Below the pieces are notes generated by a model that ran no database searches, had not been told where the DNA came from, and saw only the letters and a program-made list of their open reading frames with translations. 16,133 bases of DNA, taken from CAYTID01 sp964437735 (GTDB lineage Bacteria; Bacteroidota; Ignavibacteria; UBA10030; BY39). Each line of letters starts with the position of its first letter. Within the stretch, counting starts at the first letter, position 1. Position numbers and translations under genes: made by a program. The stretch lies in the NCBI GenBank assembly GCA_964437735.1, contig CAYTID010000051.1, positions 1 through 16,133 on the forward strand, written 5' to 3'. Shown here one piece after another: positions 1 to 8,078 of the stretch.

Positions 1-3000
1 CTCTGCTTACTGCAAATCCTGATTGCTGTGACAGAATGTCTTCCTCCTCAGAATAATAACTCATCTTAAGCGTGGAATAAATATTTCCTCCTCCGGATTT
101 TTCAATCCTTACTGCATTTGGTCCTTTCCTTAGATTGTTATGCGCAATTTCAAAAATTAATTCTTTGCTAAAAATATCCGATTTTGTAATATGCTTTGTT
201 AAAGCAAGTTTATCGTTCACAATAATATTTGCTGTATAATCCGGCTCCAGTTCTTTGCTGGTTTTTAAATAATCAACAAGAGCGAAGATTACGATCGCTG
301 TTTGTTTTGTCGACATCCACGAATTACCCTGTTTTTGTTTAAGTAAAAAATGTACTGCTTTCTTAACTAATTCCGGATCACCCCGTGAAGTGAGAAGAGC
401 TTTCAATGCCATAGCGGTTGTTTCTACATTATCATCTTGCCAGTTATATCGCCAGGTTCGTCCCGACCAAAAAGCGGATGTCCCGGTTTGTGTTACCGAT
501 TGTTCAAGAGTGCGCGTTATACCAATTGATGTTCTGGTATCGCCATTATGGTAATTAGCCAGAGCTGCTAATGAGCGCGTGTAGTTATTGCTATTGTTTA
601 TATCTAATCGTGCCAGCTTACTTTCAACTAAATCCTTATTTACAGAAATATTATTTGCTGCGGCAAAACTCAGAACATAGATTGCGTATGCGGCAGTTGT
701 GGTATCAAGTTTTTCGGAACTGGAAAGAATGTTTTGTATCCTCGAAATTCCATTGTATAATCTTTCGCCGCTGATTTGATAACCGGCTAATTTTGCAAGT
801 GTTAAACCGTAAACAACATATGAAGTCATAAACGCATCAGTGTTATCCTGTTCCCACCAGCCCCAGCCGCCGTCCTGATGCTGAAGTGCATAGAGTCTTT
901 GTAGTCCGGTTTCAACCATTTTTGGGAGTTCCGCTTTTTTTGAAGCGGCTATCGGTGCGTCAAAATCCTGGAGTACATTTGCAACTACGATAGTAGGCAA
1001 AAATCTGTTCATTGTTTGCTCGACGCATCCGTACGGGTAACCTACAAGATCGTCGAGTGCAGTCAAGATGGAAGAGGCAAGCGAGGGTGAAAGATTAATT
1101 GTCAATTTTGATGTAGATAATTCTGCTCCATTCGGGATCGTTAATATTACTGATTTTTTTTCATCATCCGAGCCAAGATCAACCACTTGAGCTTGTGCTA
1201 AGCTGACACCGTGCGGGAGAATCGGGATATTTGTTTCCATCGCATCTGATTCAGAATCTGTGAGGGCTTTTGCCGTTAGGACTGCTTTACCGGCATCAAC
1301 TGCAACTAATTTCCAGTTTAAGCGCGTCTTATCATTTTTTTGAACTGTAATATTTCTATCGTTACCCAATAATTTTGCGCCGGAAACATGCAAACTGACT
1401 TTAACATTTTTATCGCTGTCCAGATAATTGTGAACCATGACCGATATCATAGTTGTATCACGCTGCGTTAAAAAGCGGGGAGTTTCTATTCGTACCAACA
1501 AATCTTTCCTAACTGTAACTTTATTTATTGCAAAACCAACTTTGGTATCCTTAGTAACAGCCCGGACAGTAGTTCGCCAGGTGGTAAGATTATCTGGGTA
1601 ATTTACTGATATGGTTGCGTATCCCTTTGCATCGGTTCTGATGACCGGCATCCAGAAAATTGCGTCTCTGAAATCTTTCCTGATTATTGCTTCAACGAAC
1701 TTTGCCTTTTCTTCCGAAAGCGCGAATAATTCACCCGGTTCTTTCTTTTTTTGCATTCGGATTCCATCTGTTGTTCCGGCATCCATCACCTGAAGATGCT
1801 CTGTTTGTGCAAATCCGTAAAAATTAAAATATAACGATGAATGTGTTTGTACCAAATTTTGCCTGCCCAAGTAGAAATACTTATTTATATCAATAACTTT
1901 TTCATTCGCTATCGCATAAATACTTTCATCCACAATTCCTGCGGATAATTCGGAATTACTAACCGGCTTTCCTTTATTATCGGTAACCTTTATGCTAATA
2001 TTACCTTTCTCCGACGGTTTGTAAATATTCTTTTCAGGGATAATCTCAACATTTAAAAATTTTTCCTGCGGTATCACAACTATTTGTTTTGTTAATTGGT
2101 ATAGATTGTTCGATCTGAAGGCTGTTATACCGATATGAAAATTCGGAGCGTGCGAATATTTCACCGGTATACTTATGGTTTTCACGTTACCTGAAAAATG
2201 TTCTATCTTATAGTCGATTAAATTTTCCCCTTCCGAAGTAATAAGGACATCAATATTATCCACAGGAAGTATCACAAAAGCCCGGATCGTTTCTCCGACG
2301 TTGTAACTTTGTTTATCGGGAATTATCTGTATGCCCCGGCTGATATCACCCCACCACGCCATATTTTTTTCCGCCGCGTAAACCTGTGTAACTTCCGAAA
2401 TTATATTGCCGATTTTATCCTCAGCCGAAACTGAAATTTTATAATATCCGACAGACTTGAGGGCAAAAGTGTTTGTCGCTCTTCCTGATTTATCTGTTTT
2501 TCCCTTGAATTCGGTTATTGTTTCACTGCCATATTGATAATCGTAGTACGTAACGCCTCCCTGAATTCTCGGAATTCGATCCCACCATTCCCGCAAAACA
2601 ACGACCTTGTAATCATTATCAATTCCTTTTTCTTCAAAATCCCTGATATCGACACTCAATCTGACATATTCTTCCGGAGCGTAAACGTATTTGTCAGTTT
2701 GAAGACTCAGTGTGAATTGTCCGCGTGTAACTAATACATTATTTGAGCCGCTTATCGTTCGACGACTTAAATCAGTAACTTTTGCTTCGATAATGTATGT
2801 GTAATCGAATTCAGTTTCTTTTTCCGTTTTATATTTTAAACGATATATTCCGTCTTGATCGAGTGTAACTGTTTCAATTGTGATTAATTGCTTATCGAAT
2901 TGATAATAAACATCCGGCGCTTCGTATAACCAACTAAAGCCGTGTTCTATCCACCATTGACGGTAATACCGTTGGCGGAAAACCTGATATTCCAGCATTC

Positions 3001-4177
3001 CGTTGGCAACCGGACTGCCGAAATAATATTTTGCGTTTATTTCAGCATTGATAGTCTCACCTTTTGCGTACTGCTTCTTATCGAATGCAACGGTTACTTC
3101 GTACTCAGGTTTTTTATATTCCTGGACTTCAAAAACAGATATACTTTTTACATCCTGTGTTTCAGTTTGTATTTGATATAAGCCGAGCGGTGGTACGTCG
3201 GCAAGAGTAAGTTTCCCGTGGTAAGTCCCGAATTCATTTGTCTTCATGGAATCATAAAAGACTTCTCCGCCTTTTGTATCTTTTATTGTGATTTTAACAA
3301 AGGTGTCGGGGAAATTTTCCAATTCTCCGGAGATATTTTTTTTCCTGATTATTCCTTTGAAAAAAACCTCCTGTCCGGGACGATAGACCGGTCTGTCGGT
3401 GTAAGTATAGATTAAATAATTTTGATTTTGTTCCCATGAATAATATGACGGGTCGGAAATAATAAAATGCTTGTCCTTTTCTGCAAGAACTGTCAGCAAT
3501 CGGCTGTAGCCATGATAAGGTCTCTTCAGTGCTTCCCCGGGTATTTGCTGATCGCTCCCGGAAAACTCAGGTAGAGATGAGTACAAGAGACCTTCGTTTG
3601 TGGAATTTCCTTCAGCAATTTTTTGTCCCGCCTGATGTACAAATATTTTTGCATTGGGGATGGGTTTCCCGGATTTTCTTTCGATAATGTACGTAAGAAG
3701 TTGGGATTTGCTTTGCTTTGTGATAATAACATAAGGAGATATCAATGCGGGAGAATATGCAAATTTGTTTTCATATCTGGCTTCGATGATGTAAGCGCCT
3801 GATTTATTTATTCCTAAGTCGAGCTCACGCGAGAACCATCGGTTTTTTTCCATTGGAATTTGTTCCACCCACGATCTGACAACTTCGAAACCGGAAATAA
3901 TTTTTTTCCACTCTTTTTGTGATTCCTCCGTCGAAACATTTATCAGTGAATGGGGATATTGCTGTTGGGAAAAGAACGAGACGGGATCCGGAATTTTATA
4001 GATTTTAAATTCCACCTTTCCAAAAAGATTATTCCCTTGAAAAATTACAGTCGCTTTTTCATCTATGTCAAATATGCGATTTGAATATAGACTGAAATAC
4101 GGCTCATACGGAAATTGGGAACCGCTTAATAAAAATCCGAATGCGGCAGATAATACCCAGAATGTGATCTTTTTCAT
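1..4177 (-). CDS. Alpha-2-macroglobulin family protein, partial (C-terminus beyond left edge)
   Basis: Bacterial macroglobulins are large periplasmic protease traps: cleavage of a bait region exposes a thioester that covalently binds the protease. About 1392 codons are visible, in one frame throughout. Residues 1-20 form a Sec signal peptide (MKKITFWVLSAAFGFLLSGS) without a lipobox cysteine, so this looks soluble rather than a lipoprotein like E. coli YfhM. A macroglobulin strand YTYTDRPVYRPGQEVFFKG lies near residue 257, a VDES motif near 744, and TDAKGYA...YPDNLTTWR near 850. The thioester motif GCVEQ has its cysteine at residue 1051 (codon 1025-1027), followed by the thioester-domain helices with DGGWGWW near 1101. 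The stretch around residues 770-810 (basic and acidic, low conservation expected) is where a bait region would sit; this is inference. The start ATG at 4177 has a weak GGGG ribosome site. Members are often next to a penicillin-binding protein 1C gene, but the neighbour lies outside the window. Confidence 0.93.
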   Translation of the reverse strand, partial: MKKITFWVLSAAFGFLLSGSQFPYEPYFSLYSNRIFDIDEKATVIFQGNNLFGKVEFKIYKIPDPVSFFSQQQYPHSLINVSTEESQKEWKKIISGFEVVRSWVEQIPMEKNRWFSRELDLGINKSGAYIIEARYENKFAYSPALISPYVIITKQSKSQLLTYIIERKSGKPIPNAKIFVHQAGQKIAEGNSTNEGLLYSSLPEFSGSDQQIPGEALKRPYHGYSRLLTVLAEKDKHFIISDPSYYSWEQNQNYLIYTYTDRPVYRPGQEVFFKGIIRKKNISGELENFPDTFVKITIKDTKGGEVFYDSMKTNEFGTYHGKLTLADVPPLGLYQIQTETQDVKSISVFEVQEYKKPEYEVTVAFDKKQYAKGETINAEINAKYYFGSPVANGMLEYQVFRQRYYRQWWIEHGFSWLYEAPDVYYQFDKQLITIETVTLDQDGIYRLKYKTEKETEFDYTYIIEAKVTDLSRRTISGSNNVLVTRGQFTLSLQTDKYVYAPEEYVRLSVDIRDFEEKGIDNDYKVVVLREWWDRIPRIQGGVTYYDYQYGSETITEFKGKTDKSGRATNTFALKSVGYYKISVSAEDKIGNIISEVTQVYAAEKNMAWWGDISRGIQIIPDKQSYNVGETIRAFVILPVDNIDVLITSEGENLIDYKIEHFSGNVKTISIPVKYSHAPNFHIGITAFRSNNLYQLTKQIVVIPQEKFLNVEIIPEKNIYKPSEKGNISIKVTDNKGKPVSNSELSAGIVDESIYAIANEKVIDINKYFYLGRQNLVQTHSSLYFNFYGFAQTEHLQVMDAGTTDGIRMQKKKEPGELFALSEEKAKFVEAIIRKDFRDAIFWMPVIRTDAKGYATISVNYPDNLTTWRTTVRAVTKDTKVGFAINKVTVRKDLLVRIETPRFLTQRDTTMISVMVHNYLDSDKNVKVSLHVSGAKLLGNDRNITVQKNDKTRLNWKLVAVDAGKAVLTAKALTDSESDAMETNIPILPHGVSLAQAQVVDLGSDDEKKSVILTIPNGAELSTSKLTINLSPSLASSILTALDDLVGYPYGCVEQTMNRFLPTIVVANVLQDFDAPIAASKKAELPKMVETGLQRLYALQHQDGGWGWWEQDNTDAFMTSYVVYGLTLAKLAGYQISGERLYNGISRIQNILSSSEKLDTTTAAYAIYVLSFAAANNISVNKDLVESKLARLDINNSNNYTRSLAALANYHNGDTRTSIGITRTLEQSVTQTGTSAFWSGRTWRYNWQDDNVETTAMALKALLTSRGDPELVKKAVHFLLKQKQGNSWMSTKQTAIVIFALVDYLKTSKELEPDYTANIIVNDKLALTKHITKSDIFSKELIFEIAHNNLRKGPNAVRIEKSGGGNIYSTLKMSYYSEEEDILSQQSGFAVSR

Positions 4178-4203
4178 ATTTGCCCCGTTCTTTATTTCAA
4201 TAT

Positions 4204-4232
4204 AATATATTTAAATAATACGATTTTATCAA
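4204..4232 (-). promoter_or_regulatory. Candidate sigma70-type promoter for the macroglobulin gene
   Basis: On the minus strand, TTGATA (4227-4232, five of six matches to the -35 consensus) and TATATT (4204-4209, five of six to the -10 consensus) are separated by exactly 17 bp and sit 26 bp upstream of the ATG at 4177. The region is very AT-rich, so a chance match is possible. It would give the macroglobulin gene its own transcript, separate from the cargo genes upstream. Confidence 0.4.
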
Positions 4233-4293
4233 TGCTATTGGTTTTACAAAATAAAGAGGAGGGTTATTCCAAAATTTATAAAAAGCCGACACC

Positions 4294-4788
4294 TTAGCGA
4301 AGTAATAGCATCTTTCTCACCTGAATAAAAAATGTACTCGGATCAGTTATACTTGTTGCCTCCAATTTATATGTGTACACTCCGCTGGAAATGTCGTGTG
4401 CGTTTAATGTGACTCTATGATAACCATTTGAATAATTACCTTCAGCTAAAGTTTTGATCTCTCTTCCTAAAACATCATAGAGTTTTAACCTGATAAAACT
4501 ATCATCTCCAAGCTTAAACCATATTTCTGTTGTAGGATTGAAAGGATTCGGAAAATTCTGTTCAAGACTATATCGAGATGGAACATTTGAATCCGATGTA
4601 TACCTTAGACCGGCTGATGATTTACCTAAACCGTTCCTGGTAACCTGCACTTTCTCGCCTGTAAAAAGGGCAAGGTCTAAACGTGAGATTTCGATATGTT
4701 TACTCCCTGGAATTTCATTTTCCATGTTATCAATTATCTGATTTGCGGCATCGTAATCATTTAAACCTCTTGCATAAAGATTTACCAA
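4294..4788 (-). CDS. C-terminal part of the large T9SS cargo (helical repeat end plus sorting domain), out of frame
   Basis: This frame carries the end of the neighbouring 4800-8042 gene. It opens within a helical stretch (NLYARGLNDYDAANQIIDNM) that continues the TPR-like helices of the upstream frame, then ends in a complete T9SS sorting domain of about 85 residues: SLEQNFPNPFNPTTEIWF, a central LYDVLGREIKTL strand, SSGVYTYKLEA, and a terminal VRKMLLLR. No ribosome binding site or good ATG begins it; the first usable codon is a TTG at 4788, so independent translation is doubtful. Reading the shared sequence with one extra G in the GGG at 4805-4807 joins the two frames seamlessly (LARG-IIYRALVNLYARG). 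I infer that it is the tail of one gene of about 1250 residues. The sorting domain would direct secretion through T9SS and is removed or replaced by a surface anchor after export. Confidence 0.75.
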   Translation of the reverse strand: MVNLYARGLNDYDAANQIIDNMENEIPGSKHIEISRLDLALFTGEKVQVTRNGLGKSSAGLRYTSDSNVPSRYSLEQNFPNPFNPTTEIWFKLGDDSFIRLKLYDVLGREIKTLAEGNYSNGYHRVTLNAHDISSGVYTYKLEATSITDPSTFFIQVRKMLLLR

Positions 4789-4799
4789 AGCGCGGTAAA

Positions 4800-7700
4800 T
4801 TATTCCCTTGCGAGATATAAATTAGCGACAACCTTTACATCAGGATTTGCATGAAATTCTGCTTGTTCTTCTAAATAATCAATTTTTGCTTGTTTCAGAG
4901 ATGAATCGCCTGTTGCTTCTGCATATTCCGAATAAGTATCGGCACAACCACTTACCGCTGCGGCGGCTTGAGTTGTATAGGGATAATATTCTAACAAACT
5001 GTCGTAGGCAGCTATTGCTTGCTCATACAATCCTTCTGCTCGTTTTGATGCTGCTGAAATTAGCAATTGTTCCTCACGCGGTCCTTGTGGATCAATAGGA
5101 CAGCGCGCTAAAATTATTGCCTTACCATCATTTTCAAACCATTTAGGATCTATGGGCCAACCCCATAATGTTTTATCTGCCTGGACTAAAGTTCCTTCAC
5201 CAACTGCCATTATACGTTTAGCATAATCCTGATTATGAAAAATTCCGTTCAATCCGCCTGCAATTGGATTGCATAATTTTTCGTCGTCTACCAGACCTAT
5301 TAAGGGATTTGAGTATGAAACTCTTACTTGCCATTCGCCGTTATTGTTTGCAATTGTATTATAACCGGGTGTCTGTTTTTGACCAAACTCAGCGTTACCT
5401 GCATCAGTTAAAATTACACCTTCTTCACCATTATTTGTTATCTGGTTACGATAGAAAGCAGGACGACTTCTCGCAGCCCAGACACCATTCTTGGAACAAC
5501 TTTTAATCGCATTTAAATCAAATCTTGGACGATTTTCAACTCGTGAAGGATCTTCCGCAGCGGTATGATAGATTACAATTCCATAATCACAATTTTCAAT
5601 AAGGTTTTGTTTTATAGGATGATCCATTTTATATTGAATATTTCCGTATAAGCGGATTCCTTCTGTGCAATCTCTGATTTCTGAATTAGATAATGACGGA
5701 TAGATTTTATCTTCGAGACCTATGTATGCAACACCAAACTGAGCGCCCGATATTTTGCAATGTTTGATAATTGAGTTATTTTGTTTATTTATTATGATAC
5801 CGTACCATCTGTTTTCAGAATTTTTTTCAAAGATAATTGGATTTATTGTTGAACCTTCCGCTCGCAATGTACCATAAGCATAAATACCGGCGCCATCATA
5901 TAATTTTACTTTTGCACCGGGCTCGATCGTTAGTGTTTTACCTTCAGGTATTGTAAGATTGCCTTCAACCAAATAATTCTCGCCGGATTTCCAGGTTGCG
6001 TTTGCAGCGATTTCGCCTGTCCAGATGTGTGGAATACTATATACACCGGAATCGGAGGCGGTGTAAATAATATTCGGTGATGTCGGATCAAGTCTAACTC
6101 TATGTGTAAAGGTATTTGGTAAGCCATCTGAAATTTCATTCCAATTTTCCCCGGCATCAACAGATTTATAAACTTTCCTATTATTAGATGCAACAGCATA
6201 AATAGTGTTTGCAGTTATTGGATGTACAAGCAGCCAGTCAATCTTAGATAGTGGAGAGTTTGACAAGAATGACCAGTTTGTACCTCCGTCGGTCGTCTTG
6301 TAGACACCACTCGAAGTACCCGCATAGAGGACGTTTGAGCGATGGGGATCAAGCGCGAGGCCGAAGGCATCTATACCAGATAGGCTTGTGTTGTTCCAAC
6401 TGGCGCCGCTATCAGTAGTCTTTATCACACCAACACTTAAACCAGCTGAATAGATTACTTGCGACGGGGATCCGCTATGGGGATCAAACTGCAGACACTG
6501 GATATCTCCAGGAATTGAATGCTGTGCTGTCCACGACTGTCCCATATCTCCAGATCTGAAAATATTGTGTGGTTTATCATCGATATAATCTGTAACTGCA
6601 AAGGCGATTGAAGGTTCTCTCGGATCAAATCCGATGTCATTGACGTGAAGTGGCCGGAGAACGTATAAACCGTCTGACAAAACCCTCCTCCAAGTCAAAC
6701 CGCCATCACTACTGCGTATAACATATTTTTCCCACTCTTCATCCTCCGATATTCTACGACCCCCTGCGAGAATAATGTCGCTATGTGCATAATTGCGGAC
6801 AATAGTCCTTCCAGAAAAATGATAGTCTTGGTGGTTTTTTTCATTTCTCAATAGAACATGCCATGCTGAACCTGAAGTGGTACTTCGGTTTATTACAGAA
6901 GATGCATTGAATTCGTTATTTGAAATCGTTAAAAGTTCACTATCACGGATATCAACGCCTCTGACACGTACGATCTCCATACCATTTGTTCTCTCCTGCC
7001 ATTGCGCAGCCATATCCAAAGAGCGATAGAAACTTGCCCATGTCCCAGCATAAATAATATCAGGGCAAAGTTGATCAATTGAAAGCGATAAAACATAACG
7101 GTCGAACATGCCGGCATTTCTCCACTCCCAGGAATTACACCCATCTCGGCTTTTAAGTATTCCCTCGCTTGTGCTAAAATATACAGAACCATCCTGTCCG
7201 GCTGAGATAGCCGCATCAAATACAGGAAATGTTTGTTCATGCACTAATCGCCACTCATCACCGCTATTTGTACTCTTATAAAAATGATTCTGAATGTCAT
7301 AGTGCGTCCCTGCATATAATACGGTAGGTTGATTTGGATCAACACTCAGAGCCCCAATCTGCGTCATATCCATCCCGCTAATAATATGTAACCACGTACG
7401 TCCGGCATCAGTTGACCTCCATACACCTGAATCATCAGGTTGACCAAATTCCATACCTGAAATCCATATCGTGTCTGAACTCCTCGGATTGAAGACAATA
7501 TCAGTAACCGCAAATCTGTTATCGTTAAATGGTGGTACGTCAAACCATCGTTCACCCCCGTTAGTGCTTCTGTAAAGTGTGGGTTGCTCCGTGGTCCAGG
7601 GCCAACACCCTACATAGATCAGATTTTCGTCATGAGGCGATATCGAAAGCCGCCTTGGAAGTGTGCTTTCAAATCCGTTGTTGATTTCCTCAAAAGATTT

Positions 7701-8042
7701 TCCCCCATCAATGCTCTTTAGCAGTCCCATCCCCGGTACACCTACATAAACAGTATCTGGTCGGTGGGGAATACAAGCAACTGCGTCCGGATACGCAACA
7801 GGCAAATGAATCCAGCTCATCCCTTCATCAGTCGATTTCAATAACGAGTTTGATGTAGAGTCGGCTACATATATAACTCGTTGATTTCCATGATAACCAA
7901 TTGATATATCTGCTGCGTAGGAACAGTACCATGGTCCAGTCATCGATTTCCATCTTTGAGAATTTGTCTGTGCATTTAACGGTAAGGAGATTAGAAACAC
8001 AGCACAAATAAAAATACTTAAGCATAAACTTATTTTTTTCAC
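4800..8042 (-). CDS. Large secreted Asp-box propeller / beta-helix protein, T9SS cargo lacking its tail by frameshift
   Basis: Residues 1-24 are a Sec signal peptide ending LNA-Q. About residues 60-670 carry roughly thirteen repeats of the type (K/R)STD.G..W, for example SLLKSTDEGMSW, TLYRSTNGGERW, GVWRSTDAGRTW, VIRSSDGGLTW, GVYKTTDGGTNW. These Asp-box (BNR/sortilin-like) repeats predict two tandem beta-propellers as in secreted glycosidase-like and VPS10-like proteins; no catalytic residues can be assigned. Residues about 675-930 form a right-handed parallel beta-helix (GNLTIPEGKTLTIEPGAKVK, WYGIIINKQNNSIIKHCKIS, repeating G and N turns). Residues from about 985 are helical and TPR-like (LYEQAIAAYDSLLEYYP). 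The frame stops at 4800 in mid-helix, and the sorting domain follows in another frame. The start is GTG at 8042, nine bases after an AAGGAG site; the overlapping ATG at 8044 meets TGA at once. It begins 36 bp after the 8079-9560 gene, so co-transcription is likely. Substrate or ligand is unknown. Confidence 0.88.
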   Translation of the reverse strand: MKKISLCLSIFICAVFLISLPLNAQTNSQRWKSMTGPWYCSYAADISIGYHGNQRVIYVADSTSNSLLKSTDEGMSWIHLPVAYPDAVACIPHRPDTVYVGVPGMGLLKSIDGGKSFEEINNGFESTLPRRLSISPHDENLIYVGCWPWTTEQPTLYRSTNGGERWFDVPPFNDNRFAVTDIVFNPRSSDTIWISGMEFGQPDDSGVWRSTDAGRTWLHIISGMDMTQIGALSVDPNQPTVLYAGTHYDIQNHFYKSTNSGDEWRLVHEQTFPVFDAAISAGQDGSVYFSTSEGILKSRDGCNSWEWRNAGMFDRYVLSLSIDQLCPDIIYAGTWASFYRSLDMAAQWQERTNGMEIVRVRGVDIRDSELLTISNNEFNASSVINRSTTSGSAWHVLLRNEKNHQDYHFSGRTIVRNYAHSDIILAGGRRISEDEEWEKYVIRSSDGGLTWRRVLSDGLYVLRPLHVNDIGFDPREPSIAFAVTDYIDDKPHNIFRSGDMGQSWTAQHSIPGDIQCLQFDPHSGSPSQVIYSAGLSVGVIKTTDSGASWNNTSLSGIDAFGLALDPHRSNVLYAGTSSGVYKTTDGGTNWSFLSNSPLSKIDWLLVHPITANTIYAVASNNRKVYKSVDAGENWNEISDGLPNTFTHRVRLDPTSPNIIYTASDSGVYSIPHIWTGEIAANATWKSGENYLVEGNLTIPEGKTLTIEPGAKVKLYDGAGIYAYGTLRAEGSTINPIIFEKNSENRWYGIIINKQNNSIIKHCKISGAQFGVAYIGLEDKIYPSLSNSEIRDCTEGIRLYGNIQYKMDHPIKQNLIENCDYGIVIYHTAAEDPSRVENRPRFDLNAIKSCSKNGVWAARSRPAFYRNQITNNGEEGVILTDAGNAEFGQKQTPGYNTIANNNGEWQVRVSYSNPLIGLVDDEKLCNPIAGGLNGIFHNQDYAKRIMAVGEGTLVQADKTLWGWPIDPKWFENDGKAIILARCPIDPQGPREEQLLISAASKRAEGLYEQAIAAYDSLLEYYPYTTQAAAAVSGCADTYSEYAEATGDSSLKQAKIDYLEEQAEFHANPDVKVVANLYLARE
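4803..4808 (-). other. Frameshift site joining the two halves of the large cargo gene
   Basis: The minus strand reads GCA AGG GAA TAA in the upstream frame. Adding one G to the GGG run gives GCA AGG GGA ATA ATT TAC CGC, which continues directly into the downstream helical frame. No good slippery heptamer precedes it and no stable stem is evident downstream, so programmed frameshifting is not favoured. A lost G in a homopolymer, real or a read error, is the simplest explanation. Confidence 0.7.
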
Positions 8043-8078
8043 ATTATTACACTCCTTTGATTATTGTTTGTTGTTAGG

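Noticed and set aside
4538..4741. Plus-strand frame of 67 codons opposite the sorting domain
   Set aside because: It is the antisense shadow of a conserved minus-strand sorting domain, with no ribosome site or recognisable content. The same applies to all other plus-strand frames in the window, including 2942-3181 and 14148-14435.
6929..7240. Minus-strand 103-codon frame inside the large propeller gene
   Set aside because: It is a shifted frame within the Asp-box repeat region, whose main frame has clear repeated motifs. Nothing suggests overlapping coding.
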